Source: Bipolaris cookei
Taxonomy: Eukaryota; Ascomycota; Dothideomycetes; Pleosporales; Pleosporaceae
Direction: 5' to 3'
Assembly (NCBI GenBank): GCA_002286855.1
Contig: NRSV01000085.1
Coordinates: forward strand, 40,511 to 104,510
DNA: 64,000 nucleotides
Shown here: piece by piece, positions 33,143 through 45,600 of the stretch
Layout of the letters: each line of letters opens with the position of its first letter
How positions within the stretch are numbered: the stretch's first letter is position 1
Program-made: the position numbers and the translations under genes
The notes under the pieces: model-generated
What the model saw: the letters and a program-made list of their open reading frames with translations, nothing else
What the model was told of the DNA's origin: nothing
Databases searched by the model: none

Positions 33143-35171
33143 ATGTAGTGATATTACGCCATTTCTGTTTCTACTTTGTAATTATGTAGATCTCGCGCTA
33201 GTGGGCTTGGAAAAGTTGGTTATGGATCTTGCTCAGGCTGTGTGTGCAACTCTAAAACATGAATCTAGATTGATTTGTCTTCGTAACAAGCAAAGTAATT
33301 CTTCCTATCTTTTGCATCATGGATAGAAATACGACAGCAGGGTTGCAATGACAGGGCTGGAAACGGGTCGTCTGGATCGAGTGAAGATGTGAAGCAAAAA
33401 AAGGGGATGTAGCTCCAGAATTCATGCGCGTGGAAGTGGAGAAGGTAATTTTGCAGGGGCCGCGCAACGAGCACAGTGTGGGCACTCTATCATTTGCGCA
33501 GCGCAGCCTGAAGAGGCAGTGATGGATCTCATTGTGCTTGAACAAGTGCTTGAGAAGAAAATCCAAGATTGCTACGTAGGACGCCGGTGCTCGCTATCAG
33601 CGCGTCCCGTTTCGCCAAACTTTCCGCTATCTTGCGCCACGTTGAGTCGCACCATGCTGCGACGATGTTCACCAAAACTCAAATTTGCACGTAGTGCCTT
33701 GATAGTGGTCAAGGTTACAAAGTAGCGTGGTGGCAGTTCCCAAGGGCTGAAGAATATCAGCTGTTGTTTGACCAGCACTATAGCGACGAGTGAAGCAATC
33801 AATGGCCTCCTCACGTGACAGGGCCAAGATGAGGGCCAACACCAAGGGTGAGGATTCGATAATACAGAGTTGTACAGTGGCTTGTCTCACTAGCAATATT
33901 GTGTGCGGAAGAGAGTCTCCCGCCGGTAACTTCCTCAGCATGTCTCAGCGTGGTGCTCGTGTCGATGACGGAAACAATGGGAAGTGCGTTTTGGTGAAGG
34001 TGGATGTTGATCGCATTCCCCACGTGGCTAGTATTCGGCCAAATCTCACTGCGATGACCATGCCCCCTCTCCCTTTTCCCCATCCCTTTTCCGCGCGTCT
34101 CTCCCTCGAGGTTGCAGCCAACGACAGTTGGACAGTAGATTGGCGACCTACACGCTAGTGACTCGCGGCTCTGCTGGAAAACAGCTACCAGATAGGGCCA
34201 GGCAGGAAAACTGGTATTACCTGGCTGGCGCAAAGAGGCTACTAGACAGGCGCTGTCGATGTGCTTAGATTGAAGCATGCTGCCGGAAGCGGAAGATCGA
34301 CACTTAGCGCAGGCACCGTAGTACTACTTTTCCACATGCCACCCTAGATCTTCAGGGGGGGACCGTCGTTCGCCCGCTCGGACAAGCAGCAGGAAAAACA
34401 CCACGCTCATGTTCTGTCCTTGCATGGGCACGTTATACCCCTACGCTTCAACCCCTGCACGGCTCTTCGACCCTCGCACAGTTGAAACACAATTTGGCCG
34501 ACGTCATACTACGCCGACTTAATTCTTCAATACTACCATGTTCGACTACCACTTGAGCGCAACCGCCTACCACTCTGACAACATGTAGCTGCAACTAAGC
34601 TGTCTGAAACTCTAATCAAGTGCCTTGGTAAGCTTGACGGCCGAAACTGACCGTAAGCTCCCGCCATGTAGTCGTGCTGGATAAGGAAGTCTTACCTGCT
34701 CTCTGCACGACTCATGGCTTTTGTACCCCACAACCCGTGTGGCTCCCTCAGCCACTAAGCCTAACTAACCTCCCAAGCGCCCTGCACCACTGTTTTTGAT
34801 TGGGCCATAGTAAAGGCGGGAGTCTGGTAATGAAGATCGTCGTAGCTTTCTGCCTAGACTAGACATGCAGCAGCGTGCTTCCAGTTTTGTCCACCATCAC
34901 CAAGACAAATCAAACTAGGCTCTGATCTACCACGCTGGACAGGGACAGCAACGCGCTCATGGGCGCGGTGAGAGTAGGATCGACGAGCCTCTGAATCGGA
35001 ACAGACGTCTTCAAGGAAACCGTTCAAAGCATATAAATCACACACCCCAGCCTGTGTAACTAAGATCATCATTCAACGCATCACAGTCGCTCTCTCTTCC
35101 CATCATTGTCACTCATTCGTTTTATTGTTATATACCACTTAATACTTTAATACATCCGACCCACAGTCAAG
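33143..35171. other. No gene recognised
   Basis: 2.0 kb between ILV3 and the repeat precursor gene. Frames up to 155 codons on the minus strand (33811-34278) lack any recognisable motif, and I found no RNA gene or transposon ends. The last 150 bp are CT-rich and contain the precursor's likely promoter. Confidence 0.5.
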
Positions 35172-36500
35172 ATGCGTTCCTACATCGCTGTTTCCATCAT
35201 CGCGTTCTCCGCATCCGTCCTCTCGGCCCCTACCCCCCAGCTTGGCCTCAACAATGTAGTCAGTTCCGTCACTGGCACCGCCAGCAGCACTGTTGGATCC
35301 CTCACCGGCTCCGTCGGCAAGACTGCTGACCCCGTCACCGGCGTTGTCACCGACGATGCCGAGCTCGACGGCCTCACTGGCATCTTGAAGGAGAAGCGCC
35401 AGCTCGATGTCGTCAACGGCCTCACCAGGCCCGTTACCGACCTCACCAAGCCCGTTACCGACATCGTTGGCGATGCCACCAAGATTAGGGTTCTTGGAAA
35501 CGCCAGGCGCCAGCTTAACATCGCCCCTGTTGCTGGTCTCACCAAGACTGTTGACGGCGTCACCAACAGCATCAACTTGAGCGGTGCCGTCAAGGGCGTC
35601 AACACCAACATCAACAGCAAGCGTCAGCTCAACGTCCCCCCCGTTGCTGGTCTCACTAAGACTGTTGACGGTGTCACCAACAGCGTCAACCTCAGCGGTG
35701 CCGTCAAGGGCGTCAACACTGATGTCAACAGCAAGCGTCAGCTCGACGTTCCTGCTGTTCCCAAGCTCACCTCCACCGTCGACCGTGTGACTGACAGCGT
35801 CAACCTCAGCGGTGCCGTCAAGGGCGTCAACACTGATGTCAACAGCAAGCGCCAGCTTGATGTCCCCGTTGTTCCCAAGCTCACTGAGACTGTTGACCAC
35901 GTCACTGACAGCATCAACCTGAGCGGTGCTGTCAAGGGCGTCAACGCCGACGTCAACAGCAAGCGCCAGCTCCTTAACCTCGACACCACTACCGACTCCG
36001 TCGACGGCCTCACCGGCCTCAACTCGAACGATCTCACCGCCGACGCCACTCACGGCGAGCTCCTCGACACCGACAAGCTGCTCAACCTCGACCTCAACAT
36101 CAAGCGTGGCGTCCCCGTCGTCCAAGATCTGCCCGTCGGCGGCGGCGTCTCTGGCATTCTTGACGAGACCCCCGTTGTCGGTGGCCTGACCAGCACCGTC
36201 AACAGCCTCACCGGCGACCTCAACCCCGTTACCGAAGTTGTCTATGACGCTGCCGAGCCCGTCACCGACGCCACTAAGATCATTGACGTTCGTGCCCCTC
36301 TCCTTGAGGACGTTGAGGACGCTGGCAACGGCGTGAGTATCCTCTCCCGAGCTATCAATCTAGCTATGTGAGAAGAGGTTTTGGACTAACGAACGAATTA
36401 GAACGGTATTGCCAACAGTGCCATCTCCGGTAACACTATCAACGTAAGTCCTGAGATTAAGCTCCTTGACGTCGATGTTCCTGGTGTCAAGACTGCTTAG
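35172..36500 (+). CDS. Secreted Kex2-processed repeat precursor, 419 aa
   Basis: Two exons, 35172-36332 and 36402-36500, phase 0. Signal peptide MRSYIAVSIIAFSASVLSA. After a Val/Thr/Gly-rich leader comes Lys-Arg-Gln-Leu (KR at 75-76), then four 38-residue units starting at Gln114, Gln152, Gln190 and Gln228. Each follows a dibasic site (RR or KR) and reads QLxVxPVxxLTxTVDxVTNS or close variants, then a SGAVKGVN block and NSKR. A fifth QL follows KR at 265 and a last KR lies at 311-312. Cleavage by Kex2 and trimming by Kex1 would release near-identical 36-residue peptides with N-terminal Gln. This is the architecture of fungal Kex2-processed repeat proteins. The peptides lack Cys and the short aromatic cores of ustiloxin-type RiPPs, and no UstY-like, tyrosinase or other modifying gene lies nearby. 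Function unknown. Confidence 0.85.
35511..35966 (+). repeat. Four tandem 114-bp coding repeats
   Basis: Units start at CAG codons 35511, 35625, 35739 and 35853, exactly 114 bp apart, with a partial fifth start at 35967. Units 2-4 are most alike. The exact periodicity in DNA points to recent amplification or gene conversion inside the precursor gene. Confidence 0.9.
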
Positions 36501-37537
36501 AGCAGCTTTTGTACTGTTTCAGCGTATCTAAATATCATTGGTTCTAACGTATGGGTTCTTGTACAGTTGTAAATCATACCCTATATATATATATATAAAA
36601 GTTCGAAGAAGCGTGGCGCGTGAGGAAGAGAAGTTGGCCTGGGGCCAAGCAGGATGAAGATGGAAAGCGATAGCGGGAGGATGTAGCCAGTAATCTTTTC
36701 ATGGAAACAATCGATACCTCTTTTCTTATTGATCATACATTCCCCTATCTGCTTTTCATTCACGCATTTCCCTGTGACATACAAAAGTCTCTCCATTGAC
36801 ACAGTGCAAATTCGCTCGCAATCACAATCACCATCTCTCTCACACATAACGCCATCATCCAGCCCAGTCAAACCCCTTACCCCCAACCCCCAACCCCCGA
36901 TATCTATTCCCGTGCCACCCCCATCGTAAGCAACGTCTCCAACCCCCCTGTCCCTCAACCCTCTCACCTCAAACACGGGCTCCCTTTTGTAGTACACATA
37001 AGCTCGCTAACTAGTAAATACTATATCGAAACGCCCCCCCCCCCTCCGATCTTTTCCCTTTTTCGAGCTTTTCAGCCCGTTTCTGTGCTATGGCAAAAGG
37101 AATAGGACCGAATGAAAGGAAAACGGGAAGAGAGTAGAGATTGGGGGGCGGGGGGGGACTTTTTTAGGGCTTACTCTTGCTTATCTCAATGGGGAACTTG
37201 GGCTTCTGACGTATTGTCTTCGTGTCATTATGGAAAAAGAGGAATGATAGGGAAAGAAGTCATGTTGATCCAACGGTCGGACTGCGGGGAGATGTCGTAT
37301 TCATGCATGTCAGTATTTCGATAGCCACGTTTTTGAGGCAGGGGCGATGCGGGTTGCTGTTTGTCGATCGATTTATATTTTTTTTGAAACAAATGGATAA
37401 ATACATTAGAGATGGGTAAGTAAACATTCATACGTTAACCATTCAATTTCTGTTCCATTTGCCCCTCATGAACGTGCGTAGTAGTAGGCTGGAATCGATA
37501 TTGCGTTACCAAAGTCCCAAAAGAAGAAAAAAAACCT
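36501..37537. other. Convergent intergenic region, low complexity
   Basis: About 1.04 kb between the repeat precursor and the carrier gene. It contains a (TA)n run near 36581-36596, pyrimidine-rich tracts, a C-run near 37034 and a G-run near 37144 that are complementary and could form a long-loop hairpin. No gene is supported. Confidence 0.5.
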
Positions 37538-38638
37538 TTAATGTCCTCCAGTCGTAGGCAGCTACACCATGTTAGCAAAATTATGCACATTCATCTGGAC
37601 GGGTCACCCAAAAACTTACACCAATATAGACTTTGAAAGAATCATAGATGAGCCATTGGAAGGCAGTCAGAGTACCAATCATGAAGATACGGACAGGAAG
37701 CCCGTTCCACAAACCAGTAAAGCCAATCTTGCTGTATATTCGGCCAATAGCTTGGCCCGCTCCCTCACCAGGCTTGCGGTCGTTGTTGAGTTTGGAGACC
37801 ATGACATCTGATATATGTCAGCGCCCTTTCTCTCTCCTACAAAGTATAAAATGATAGAAAAACGTACCTGCGGGATGTGATACAACGGCACACCCGACAC
37901 CAGCAATGTAACCTCCCAAGAACGAAACTCCAGTCTGCTGCAGACCACCGTACGATTCCTTCGGTTTGCCCAGGAAGCGATAGATCTGGGTGACTGTCTC
38001 CTCGAACGTCGCAAACTTGACCATAGTGTAGGGAATCTGGCGTGCCCATAGCGGGTACAGTCCCTTGTACAGGCCACCGACACCCTCCTCCTTGATGACC
38101 TTTGCCCATCCTTCTCTCAACGTATGCGCGAATGGGGGCATGGTAGTCTGCATGCGGACCTTGATGGCCTCCATAGGGCAGAGCGCGATATCAGCAAGAA
38201 ACTCCGCCGAAGCAGAGGCAGCAAGGTAGACAACTTGCTTTGGTGCACCAGGCGCAAGTTTGTCGCCATATAGGTACTTGAAGACTTCGTAGAAACCATA
38301 CTTGCCAGCACCTTGCAGCGAGTAGCCAATGAATGTGGGGGTCCAACCGAAGAAGACGCCGCGGAGACCTTCTTTGGAGTAGATCATTTTCCAGGCTTGC
38401 GTGTTGGATTTGTAGATGGAAGAATCGACTTGGCGTCGGCATTTCACCTAGACGCGGAAGCATCAGTATACGAGTTCTGGGTTAGTACGAATTCACTGCT
38501 CACCAGATCAAGAGGGGTAACCATGGTGTGTGTAGGACCGCACGCGATAATTCCACCCAACGTACATGCCGCAAAGTAAGACCCGGAAAACAGTTCAATC
38601 TTGTTTTGCGGCTTCATAGCATCTAGTTTGTTCGCCAT
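37538..38638 (-). CDS. Mitochondrial phosphate/copper carrier (Pic2/Mir1 type), 308 aa
   Basis: Mitochondrial carrier family protein of the inner membrane, phosphate-carrier subgroup. Four exons on the minus strand close to 927 nt: 38638-38504, 38447-37868, 37807-37620, and a 24-nt last exon 37561-37538 (LPTTGGH). Three carrier repeats are visible: ACGPTHTMVTPLDLVKCRRQ, then ADIALCPMEAIKVRMQT, then VSHPADVMVSKLNND. The PxD/PxE signature has Pro-Leu-Asp, Pro-Met-Glu and Pro-Ala-Asp. GVFFGWTPTFIGYSLQGAGK and GLYPLWARQIPYTMVKFATF are typical of phosphate carriers. The third signature is created only by splicing. Whether it moves phosphate or copper, as shown for Pic2, cannot be told from sequence. 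Confidence 0.9.
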
Positions 38639-39650
38639 GATGTCTGTTGTGCTTGTAAAAACCTTTCTTTTTTTTCAGTCGGCTCTTAAATATCCAGAGT
38701 TTCTTCTCCAGCACGGCTCTATCCGGCACGTAGTTGGCACTATTTCCTCGGCCGAGCGTCGAGAAGCGCCTCGCTTGACGTCTGGTATTATAGTGTCGCG
38801 TGCTTCTTTTTTGTTGCTAACAAAGACAAAGCTAGAGAACCAGTGGATAACCGGGTGAGAATGAAGAGTTAAAATTAGAGGAAGATCAGTGATCTGGAGT
38901 GGTTCTTAGAACGCCCAACTGCAAAATCGAAGCCTTGTTATGACGAAGTTGTGAACTAGGTAATGATAGTGGGAACCTTGTCCGGCCGCAAGTTCCGTCG
39001 CGATGACGTAGCTGTTGCGTGTGGGGACGTGCGACACCACGCTGACGAAGCTTGGCTAAGATGCTTATCTTCGCCCTGCCTCCATAAGCTTCCAACTGGG
39101 TTCGCATCACAGGGCCAGGGTTAGCATGATGAAATCGTAGGTAAGCTATGTCAAGTAAACCTCATACTTATTATGGAATATCTGAATAGATATCGCAAGC
39201 GAGACGAAGCGATAAAAAATAAAAGCTTCTATAAGGCATTCGCGCGTAAGTAAGCGCTCTCTTTACCGTGACAATAACTAAAGTCATGATTCGAGGTAGT
39301 CGTATCTCCATCATGTTCATGAATCAACCCAGCCCCCAACCCATCCGAACGCGCCCAAGCACCCACGCTATGCCACCTCAATAGAAATCACAAATCAATG
39401 ATCGTGATAGAAAACAAAAAACTTCCAGACGCCAGAAATTGGAAAAGAGTTGACTGCATAACAGTCTGATCGGCCATTGGAGCTAGCCCCAAATACCGTA
39501 CAAGATTAAGCAGCCGCTAAATAAAGCCACTTACTTTTGTCAAGTCGAAATCTCGCAGTCCTAGAAATACTTTGAGACTGGACTTGCAACTTGTGTTGAA
39601 GTGAGTGTAGTTGAAGAATCACCTAAGATAACAGACTGAGTCAATAATCA
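38639..39650. other. No gene recognised
   Basis: 1.0 kb between two minus-strand genes: promoter of the carrier gene to the left, 3' region of the deubiquitinase to the right. Only short frames without resemblance to known proteins. Confidence 0.5.
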
Positions 39651-42600
39651 TCATTCGACACCAGTCACCTCCTCCACGTCAGACTCACTACCAAAGTCCG
39701 ACTGGTCATAAAGATCCCCTGCTGATAGACTGTCATCTTGAGGCCACGAGTGCAATCGAGGCTCGATGTCTGTTTGCCACGCATAGATGCGAGCACTGTC
39801 GTTTGCATCTTCTCTGTATATATCCAAGTCTGGATCCTCACTGTGGACCAACTCAAAGATTTGTCGAAGAAGAAACTGACAGGTCGAAATGAGCGGAATC
39901 ATATGCGTCCTCAGCATGCCTGCATCTTTCTCGAAAATGATGCGCTGCATCATTTCGCTCAGTAATTCACGGAGTGATCTCCACTTGAAAGCCATCATGT
40001 CCGAGGGCCATTCTTCGTGATCTTTGTAGAGCTCGCTCACCAGTAGTTCGGCGCTCTGGCATACACTCTCTAGAGGATTGAGGAGTAAGGCAGGTGCCCA
40101 TATACGACTTCTCGCCATGACCCAGTAGAAGAAAACGAATGGGTGCCGTTGTTCGAAGAGCGCCTCGTTTTCAGCCTTTAGAAGACCGATGAAGAAGTCT
40201 AACACAGCTATCCCACTCGGTAGACGTTCTTCTTCGAGTCGATTCGCCGACGCGATGGCTTTAGACACCGTGGTGATTAGTCTGGTAACATTCTCGGCTG
40301 CTGGAGATGTTTCACAGAAACATAGCGCCGCTCGTACGTATGCGTCGCAAAAAGGCGGGTCAAGACCCACGCCGTCATTGATCGTCTTGAAAAGATTCGA
40401 CTGAGCATGCGGGTCCGTCCAGCCAATCATTGTTTTGACAATGTCCCCAGGATAGAAGTATTCCGCTTTGGTCAAGTCGAACATTTCCATAGCCTTATCT
40501 AGCACCGCTATTGCCTTGAGTTCTGGATCCCAATAGAATAGCATCTGTCGCTCTCGGTAGGTTAGTGGGAACTTGAGGCATTCTCGGTCAAGTGTAGCCC
40601 CGCGGTTTTCGATCAGCGTTGAAGGAACCAGTGGCAGACTCGTGTCCATGTGTGAAAGTAGAGTCGAGAAAAACTGAACGAGCCGGTTGTAAATACCTAC
40701 TTTCTTACTCAGAATCCTCCAAAACTCTGGGTAGTCGTCTTGCAGGCGCCTATGCACATGGATGGAAAGCCGCTTGATGCATAAATCCAGGAAGCCATGA
40801 TTCAAGAACACAGTGATCTCAGCATGGCCAATCTCTACAACTTGAGTCAAGGTCAAGTAGAAGTCGTCCCATCCTCGGATGCTTTGATAGCTATTGTCTG
40901 CCGTCTGACGTAGTCTTTGGACGATGTCTACGAGTAACCCGTCCTTTGTAACGATAGCCGAAGAATCAGAATCCATGTCGTTCTCAGTACCTTCGAGACC
41001 GTACAGTGTCGGTTCCTTCTCGCGGGATAACTTGAGACAATCGATCAGGAAGCTGCGTATCTGAGAGCGAACCTTGGCGTGTGGACAACGGACGAGCAGG
41101 TTGAATAGCGCACCCTCATCTGTAGCGAAGTGCTTGAGAAAGATATTGCAACATATCGCGCATGGTAGGACTGAGCGTCGAAGTTGAAGCAGTGTTTCTG
41201 TGAAGAGATCAGAAGTAGTGTGACGCCACACTATATGAGCAAGATGTGCAAGAACGATTTGCAACGACTGTTTCTCCTGAAAGGTGTTAATTTGACTGCT
41301 TGACCATTACAGATAAATACTTACATGCACATGGTCTTCGGAGCAAGAACCATGATTGATTGTGCGTGACATGGCATGAAGTTGTCGCAAAAACTTTGTA
41401 TGGTTTGAATCGAACTGGCAATACTCTTGGACGATGAGTGCGTTGTTAGCGTCAACTTCCTCTTTAAGAGCCTGTGGCGCTGGAACTTTTAAAGTTCGTT
41501 CATTTGTTGAAGTGACCCATTTTCGCTGGTCTTCTTCAATTGCGGTTCGGCGTTGATAAAACAGCATGTACGCTGAGTACTGTTTGGGCATACGGCTATA
41601 AGTGTCGTCGGTCATGCCCCCAAAAGTCCGGTACGCAATATCTGCCGGATCGAAAGGTACCACATTACTGTCATCAAACTCGACCCAAGTTGGAGCCATG
41701 CTTCCAGTCGGACTGGGCCGCTCACGAATGTAAGAGTAGTAGTGGCCGTGCTCGCAAGTGCCGGTGTGTACAAGTACGCCCACTAGGTCAAAAATGTCTT
41801 CATCATGCGCCTTTGTTGGATTGCTGAGAGAGTCGACATGGTAAGCATTGATGTCAATGCATGGTGGAAATTCAAAGTGGTCGTGAACCTTTCGCCGGCT
41901 AAAGTCGGCCAAGTCAAATTCGAAGCGTTTGAGATGGAAAATGAGGTTGTCCGGCACCTCCTTGAAGCAAGTTCTATACTTGTTAGCCTTTCTCAATAAC
42001 AATAGGGCATGGAACCTACCTTTTTACTGCATCGACATATCTGTCGCATGACTCGCACTTGTACTTGTTGTCGCCTTCCATAACGTCTCCGCTAACAAAG
42101 GCCTGGAGACTCTCCTGTAGCGTGGACTTGCCGACGACATCGCATTGAACGGCGAAAAAGGGTTCCGATCGCTCAGAAACATGTTCGCATTCCTTCGACT
42201 TGATCTGATTGAGGGTTTGCCCTCCGTAGAAGGAGCGGAATTCCTGTTTGTTCTCTTCCTTTATGAGCTGACGTTCCCATTGGTCAAAGAGAGAGTTGTA
42301 GAACTCGTCGGCATCCATCTGAACGCTGATATCAATTGGCATAAGGTCTGAGTTCTTGACGCATGCTGCGAAGTTCCGTGGATCAGCTGATCGCCGGAAA
42401 GAGTGCTGCATGTTTGTGAAGAGCCTCTGTGTTTCGAGAAGAAGCTTTTGGGAGCCATTGCTCTCTTGAAGCTCTAGTCCAAGCATGAACTTGCGAAAGT
42501 TCAGGTTCATGAAGAGCTGGGCGAGGAGCGAATTTGCGTAGCAAATTGCGCGGGGGTTGTATAGACCTACATAACCCGTGCTGGAGCGTACTTCCATGGA

Positions 42601-45600
42601 ACGATCGACGGAGAGTGTCGCTAGTGCCGTCTCGCACTCCTCCAGCTCTACTTCTCCTACAAGGCGAAGGAGATCGTTGTAGGTGCTGCTGTCATCGACT
42701 AGGGCCAACATCAGGTCGTAAATCTCATGCCTCGAATGTGATTGTAGTATGGGAACGTTCACACTGCTGGCTCTAATAGCCGGTAAACTATTTATCATCA
42801 GTACTTCTTCATATTTGGAGCGCGTCGATGGTGTGACGTACCTTTTTGTGAAGATATACTTCTTGAAGATCTGCTCCATTACATTCCCAGCATTGACCGG
42901 TTGTTTGAAGGATTTCAGTGATAGTATGCAGCAGAGCAGCAACTTCGTAAGACCAAACACGACGTAGTCAGTGTCTTCACGACCCACAACCTCTTTATGC
43001 TCGTAGACCAGCAGCAAATCGCTCCACTGAGCTAGCCATGCGCGGAGTAAATTCTCGTCACGTTTATATTCGTCCTGGGCGCGGAAGACATGGTCAGCAA
43101 TGCCGAACAGTTGTTGAGATTGTGCAGAATGGCGAACGGAATGTGGAATAATTGCGGATATAGCGGTCCAAAATTGAATAGCGACTTCGCCTTTGGCCAG
43201 CGGACAAGTGGATGGAAGATCTCCTCCACATACGGACGCAATTTTCTTCGCGACATGCTCTCGGACAAATTGTTGGGTATCCTCTAGAAGCAGAATTCTG
43301 TGCAAACGCGATGTCTGTGGATGTTCGACAAAAGCTTTCCATACAGCTCGAGAATGAAGCGATGCCTCAATTATAGCTCCATAGCAGTCTTGAATCACGG
43401 TAGCATCTTCATTGGTTTCGAGCGCCATCGACAAAATGGATACAAGGCGATCTGCCAGTCGAGCTGGATCGGAAAAGTACCCGGCTGAGACATCAGGGGA
43501 TGGCCGTTCTACTTTGTATAAGTCTTTGACTGCAGCCGAGGGGCTGTGAGCGGAGCACTTACCTCTGAGGAAGTCCAATAGTACAGTTACGAGTACTGCC
43601 GCTAGCTGCAATTCTTGGAGACTTGAAATGGTACTGCCAATAAGTTTTTCATTGAGGAGCGCTTCGTTTAAGTGGTGTACGGCCTTGCCCAGGAATTTCT
43701 CATCCATGCTCGACTTCTAGCTTGTCAGTCTGATGTTTCGTGTTGGAAAGTCGATGTCTACTTACATTCCTAATCTGCTCACGCAGTTTAGCTTGGAGAG
43801 ACAGAGCTGCATATCGCGCCTGGAAAAACTTCCCTGGTGGGAAAAGGCCTTCGGAAGAAGCAGTATCAGCCATGACGCTATCTGGTATGTTGTTCCGAGC
43901 CGGGAAGAAGCTCAGGTAGTCAAAAAGCTTACACAAGTCAGCAGGCAAAATCTATAAGTCCAAGAAAAACATACCAATTGGCTGATGGTATCATTAGAGT
44001 CTATCAGTGAGAATAACTCATCAAAGTATTTGGTCACAGTTGACTCGAACACTGACGATCCGGCAACCGAACCCGACAACGGGTGAGTGATTTTCGCCTC
44101 GGGTGCTTTCTGAAGTAAAAGCTGACCTCCAAAGTCAACGTCACTGAGCTTTTCTTCTGCTTGAGCAACTACATCAACGCGATGACCTTTTGCAAAAAGG
44201 TTGAGCTTTGTGTAGCCCGAGACGTAACATAGCCTATGGTAAAGATCATCCACAGTGTGATCTGAGCCCATTGATACCGCCTGCCGGTCGCCATTAGCGC
44301 ACTGGAATCGGATCGTAATCGCATCTCCGTAAGGTATGTCCATCTCGTCGATTTTGGAGTCCGCTCTCTTAGCGCGATTGAATTCTGGCTTTTGTCGTAG
44401 TCGCTCAAGCAGTAACTTTTGGAATAGAATGATTCTGCGACAGCGCCCTTCCTTTTCGTGTCGTGTCTCATCAGAGACGGTCGGGATTGTGTCGTCAGAA
44501 TATGACTCGCGTACGGCCTTGCACGCATCCCGTATCTCATGCATACACTTTTCCACAAGGGCGACATGGGCAGCTTCTACATCTACTAGCGTGACACTCT
44601 CGGCTTCGTTGATATGGACGTAGCGGCTAGCGAGAAGACGCGCGGCCCGATCTTCAACAGAGCCTTCGGGTGAGTAAAGGACCATGGACCACAGCAGGTC
44701 AGCGCCAGGAATTTGCAACACTGTCTTGACTCCATCATCGGTCGTCACAAGCTCGCGGACGGTAGGGAAGTTGTAGTTGGCGACAAATTCGAACATACCC
44801 GGGGTATAGAAGCATGGGTCCATCTTCGATAGGTAGGAAGAGACGAGTTGGCTGCAGTACTCATTATCTGGGATAAGCTTGATCGTCTGGAATAGCTGTG
44901 CCCATGCCCAATCTCTTGCGTTATTAGAAATTGCGTGCAAGCCGACAGTGTGGTCCCAGAGAGTTGGGAAGAGCTCAGCAGGCATGGCAGGCCCGGCACG
45001 ACATATCATGAGTGCGAGAAGCTCCAGTCTATAACGAAGAGCTAAAGGCTGGTATACACTTGGTTCCGCATTTTTTTCCGTTTCAACCAACCATGGTATC
45101 TCCTCTAAAATCTTGCGTGTTACGTCCTGATTTTGTTGAAAGAAGAAAGCATCGCCTGTATGAAGCGATGATGCAAGTGTGTAGATGACCTTTACACTGC
45201 CAGTCGCCTTTTCAGAGTGATTGCTGATGTGATCTACGCATTCACGATAAATGGCAAGTCGCTCGTTGAGGGGAACATGAGGAGCTAAACCGCGGAGGTG
45301 TTCGATAGCCTCGTTGTGTAGATCTAATAGCTCTTTTTCCGTCTCTTTCTGGGACGCTGTATCGCAGATGACGCGAACGCAAACGTTCCAAGGCTTTGCC
45401 CTTCGATCCCTCGTGGCATAGTCCTCGACAGTTGCCCTTTCCACAACTTTTACGCTCAACTCATGGAGGAACCGTAACACATTAATAGTGTAGCGGGCAA
45501 TGGGGAGCTCGTAAAGTTTGATGCAGAGGTACAAATGATCCGTGACCTTCATTAGGTGTACGATGGCTCGCATCATGGTCAATGTCGCTGAGACCACTCG

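Noticed and set aside
35139..36125. 328-codon minus-strand open frame over the repeat precursor
   Set aside because: It is the antisense shadow of the tandem-repeat gene: Val/Asp/Glu periodicity mirrors the 114-bp repeat, with no signal peptide or own promoter.
35172..36500. Possible ustiloxin-type RiPP cluster
   Set aside because: No DUF3328/UstY, tyrosinase or methyltransferase gene within the window, and the repeat cores lack the short aromatic motif of that class.
37034..37153. C-run and G-run that could pair as a hairpin or terminator
   Set aside because: Simple homopolymers of opposite base about 110 bp apart; pairing is trivial and there is no gene-end context that requires it.
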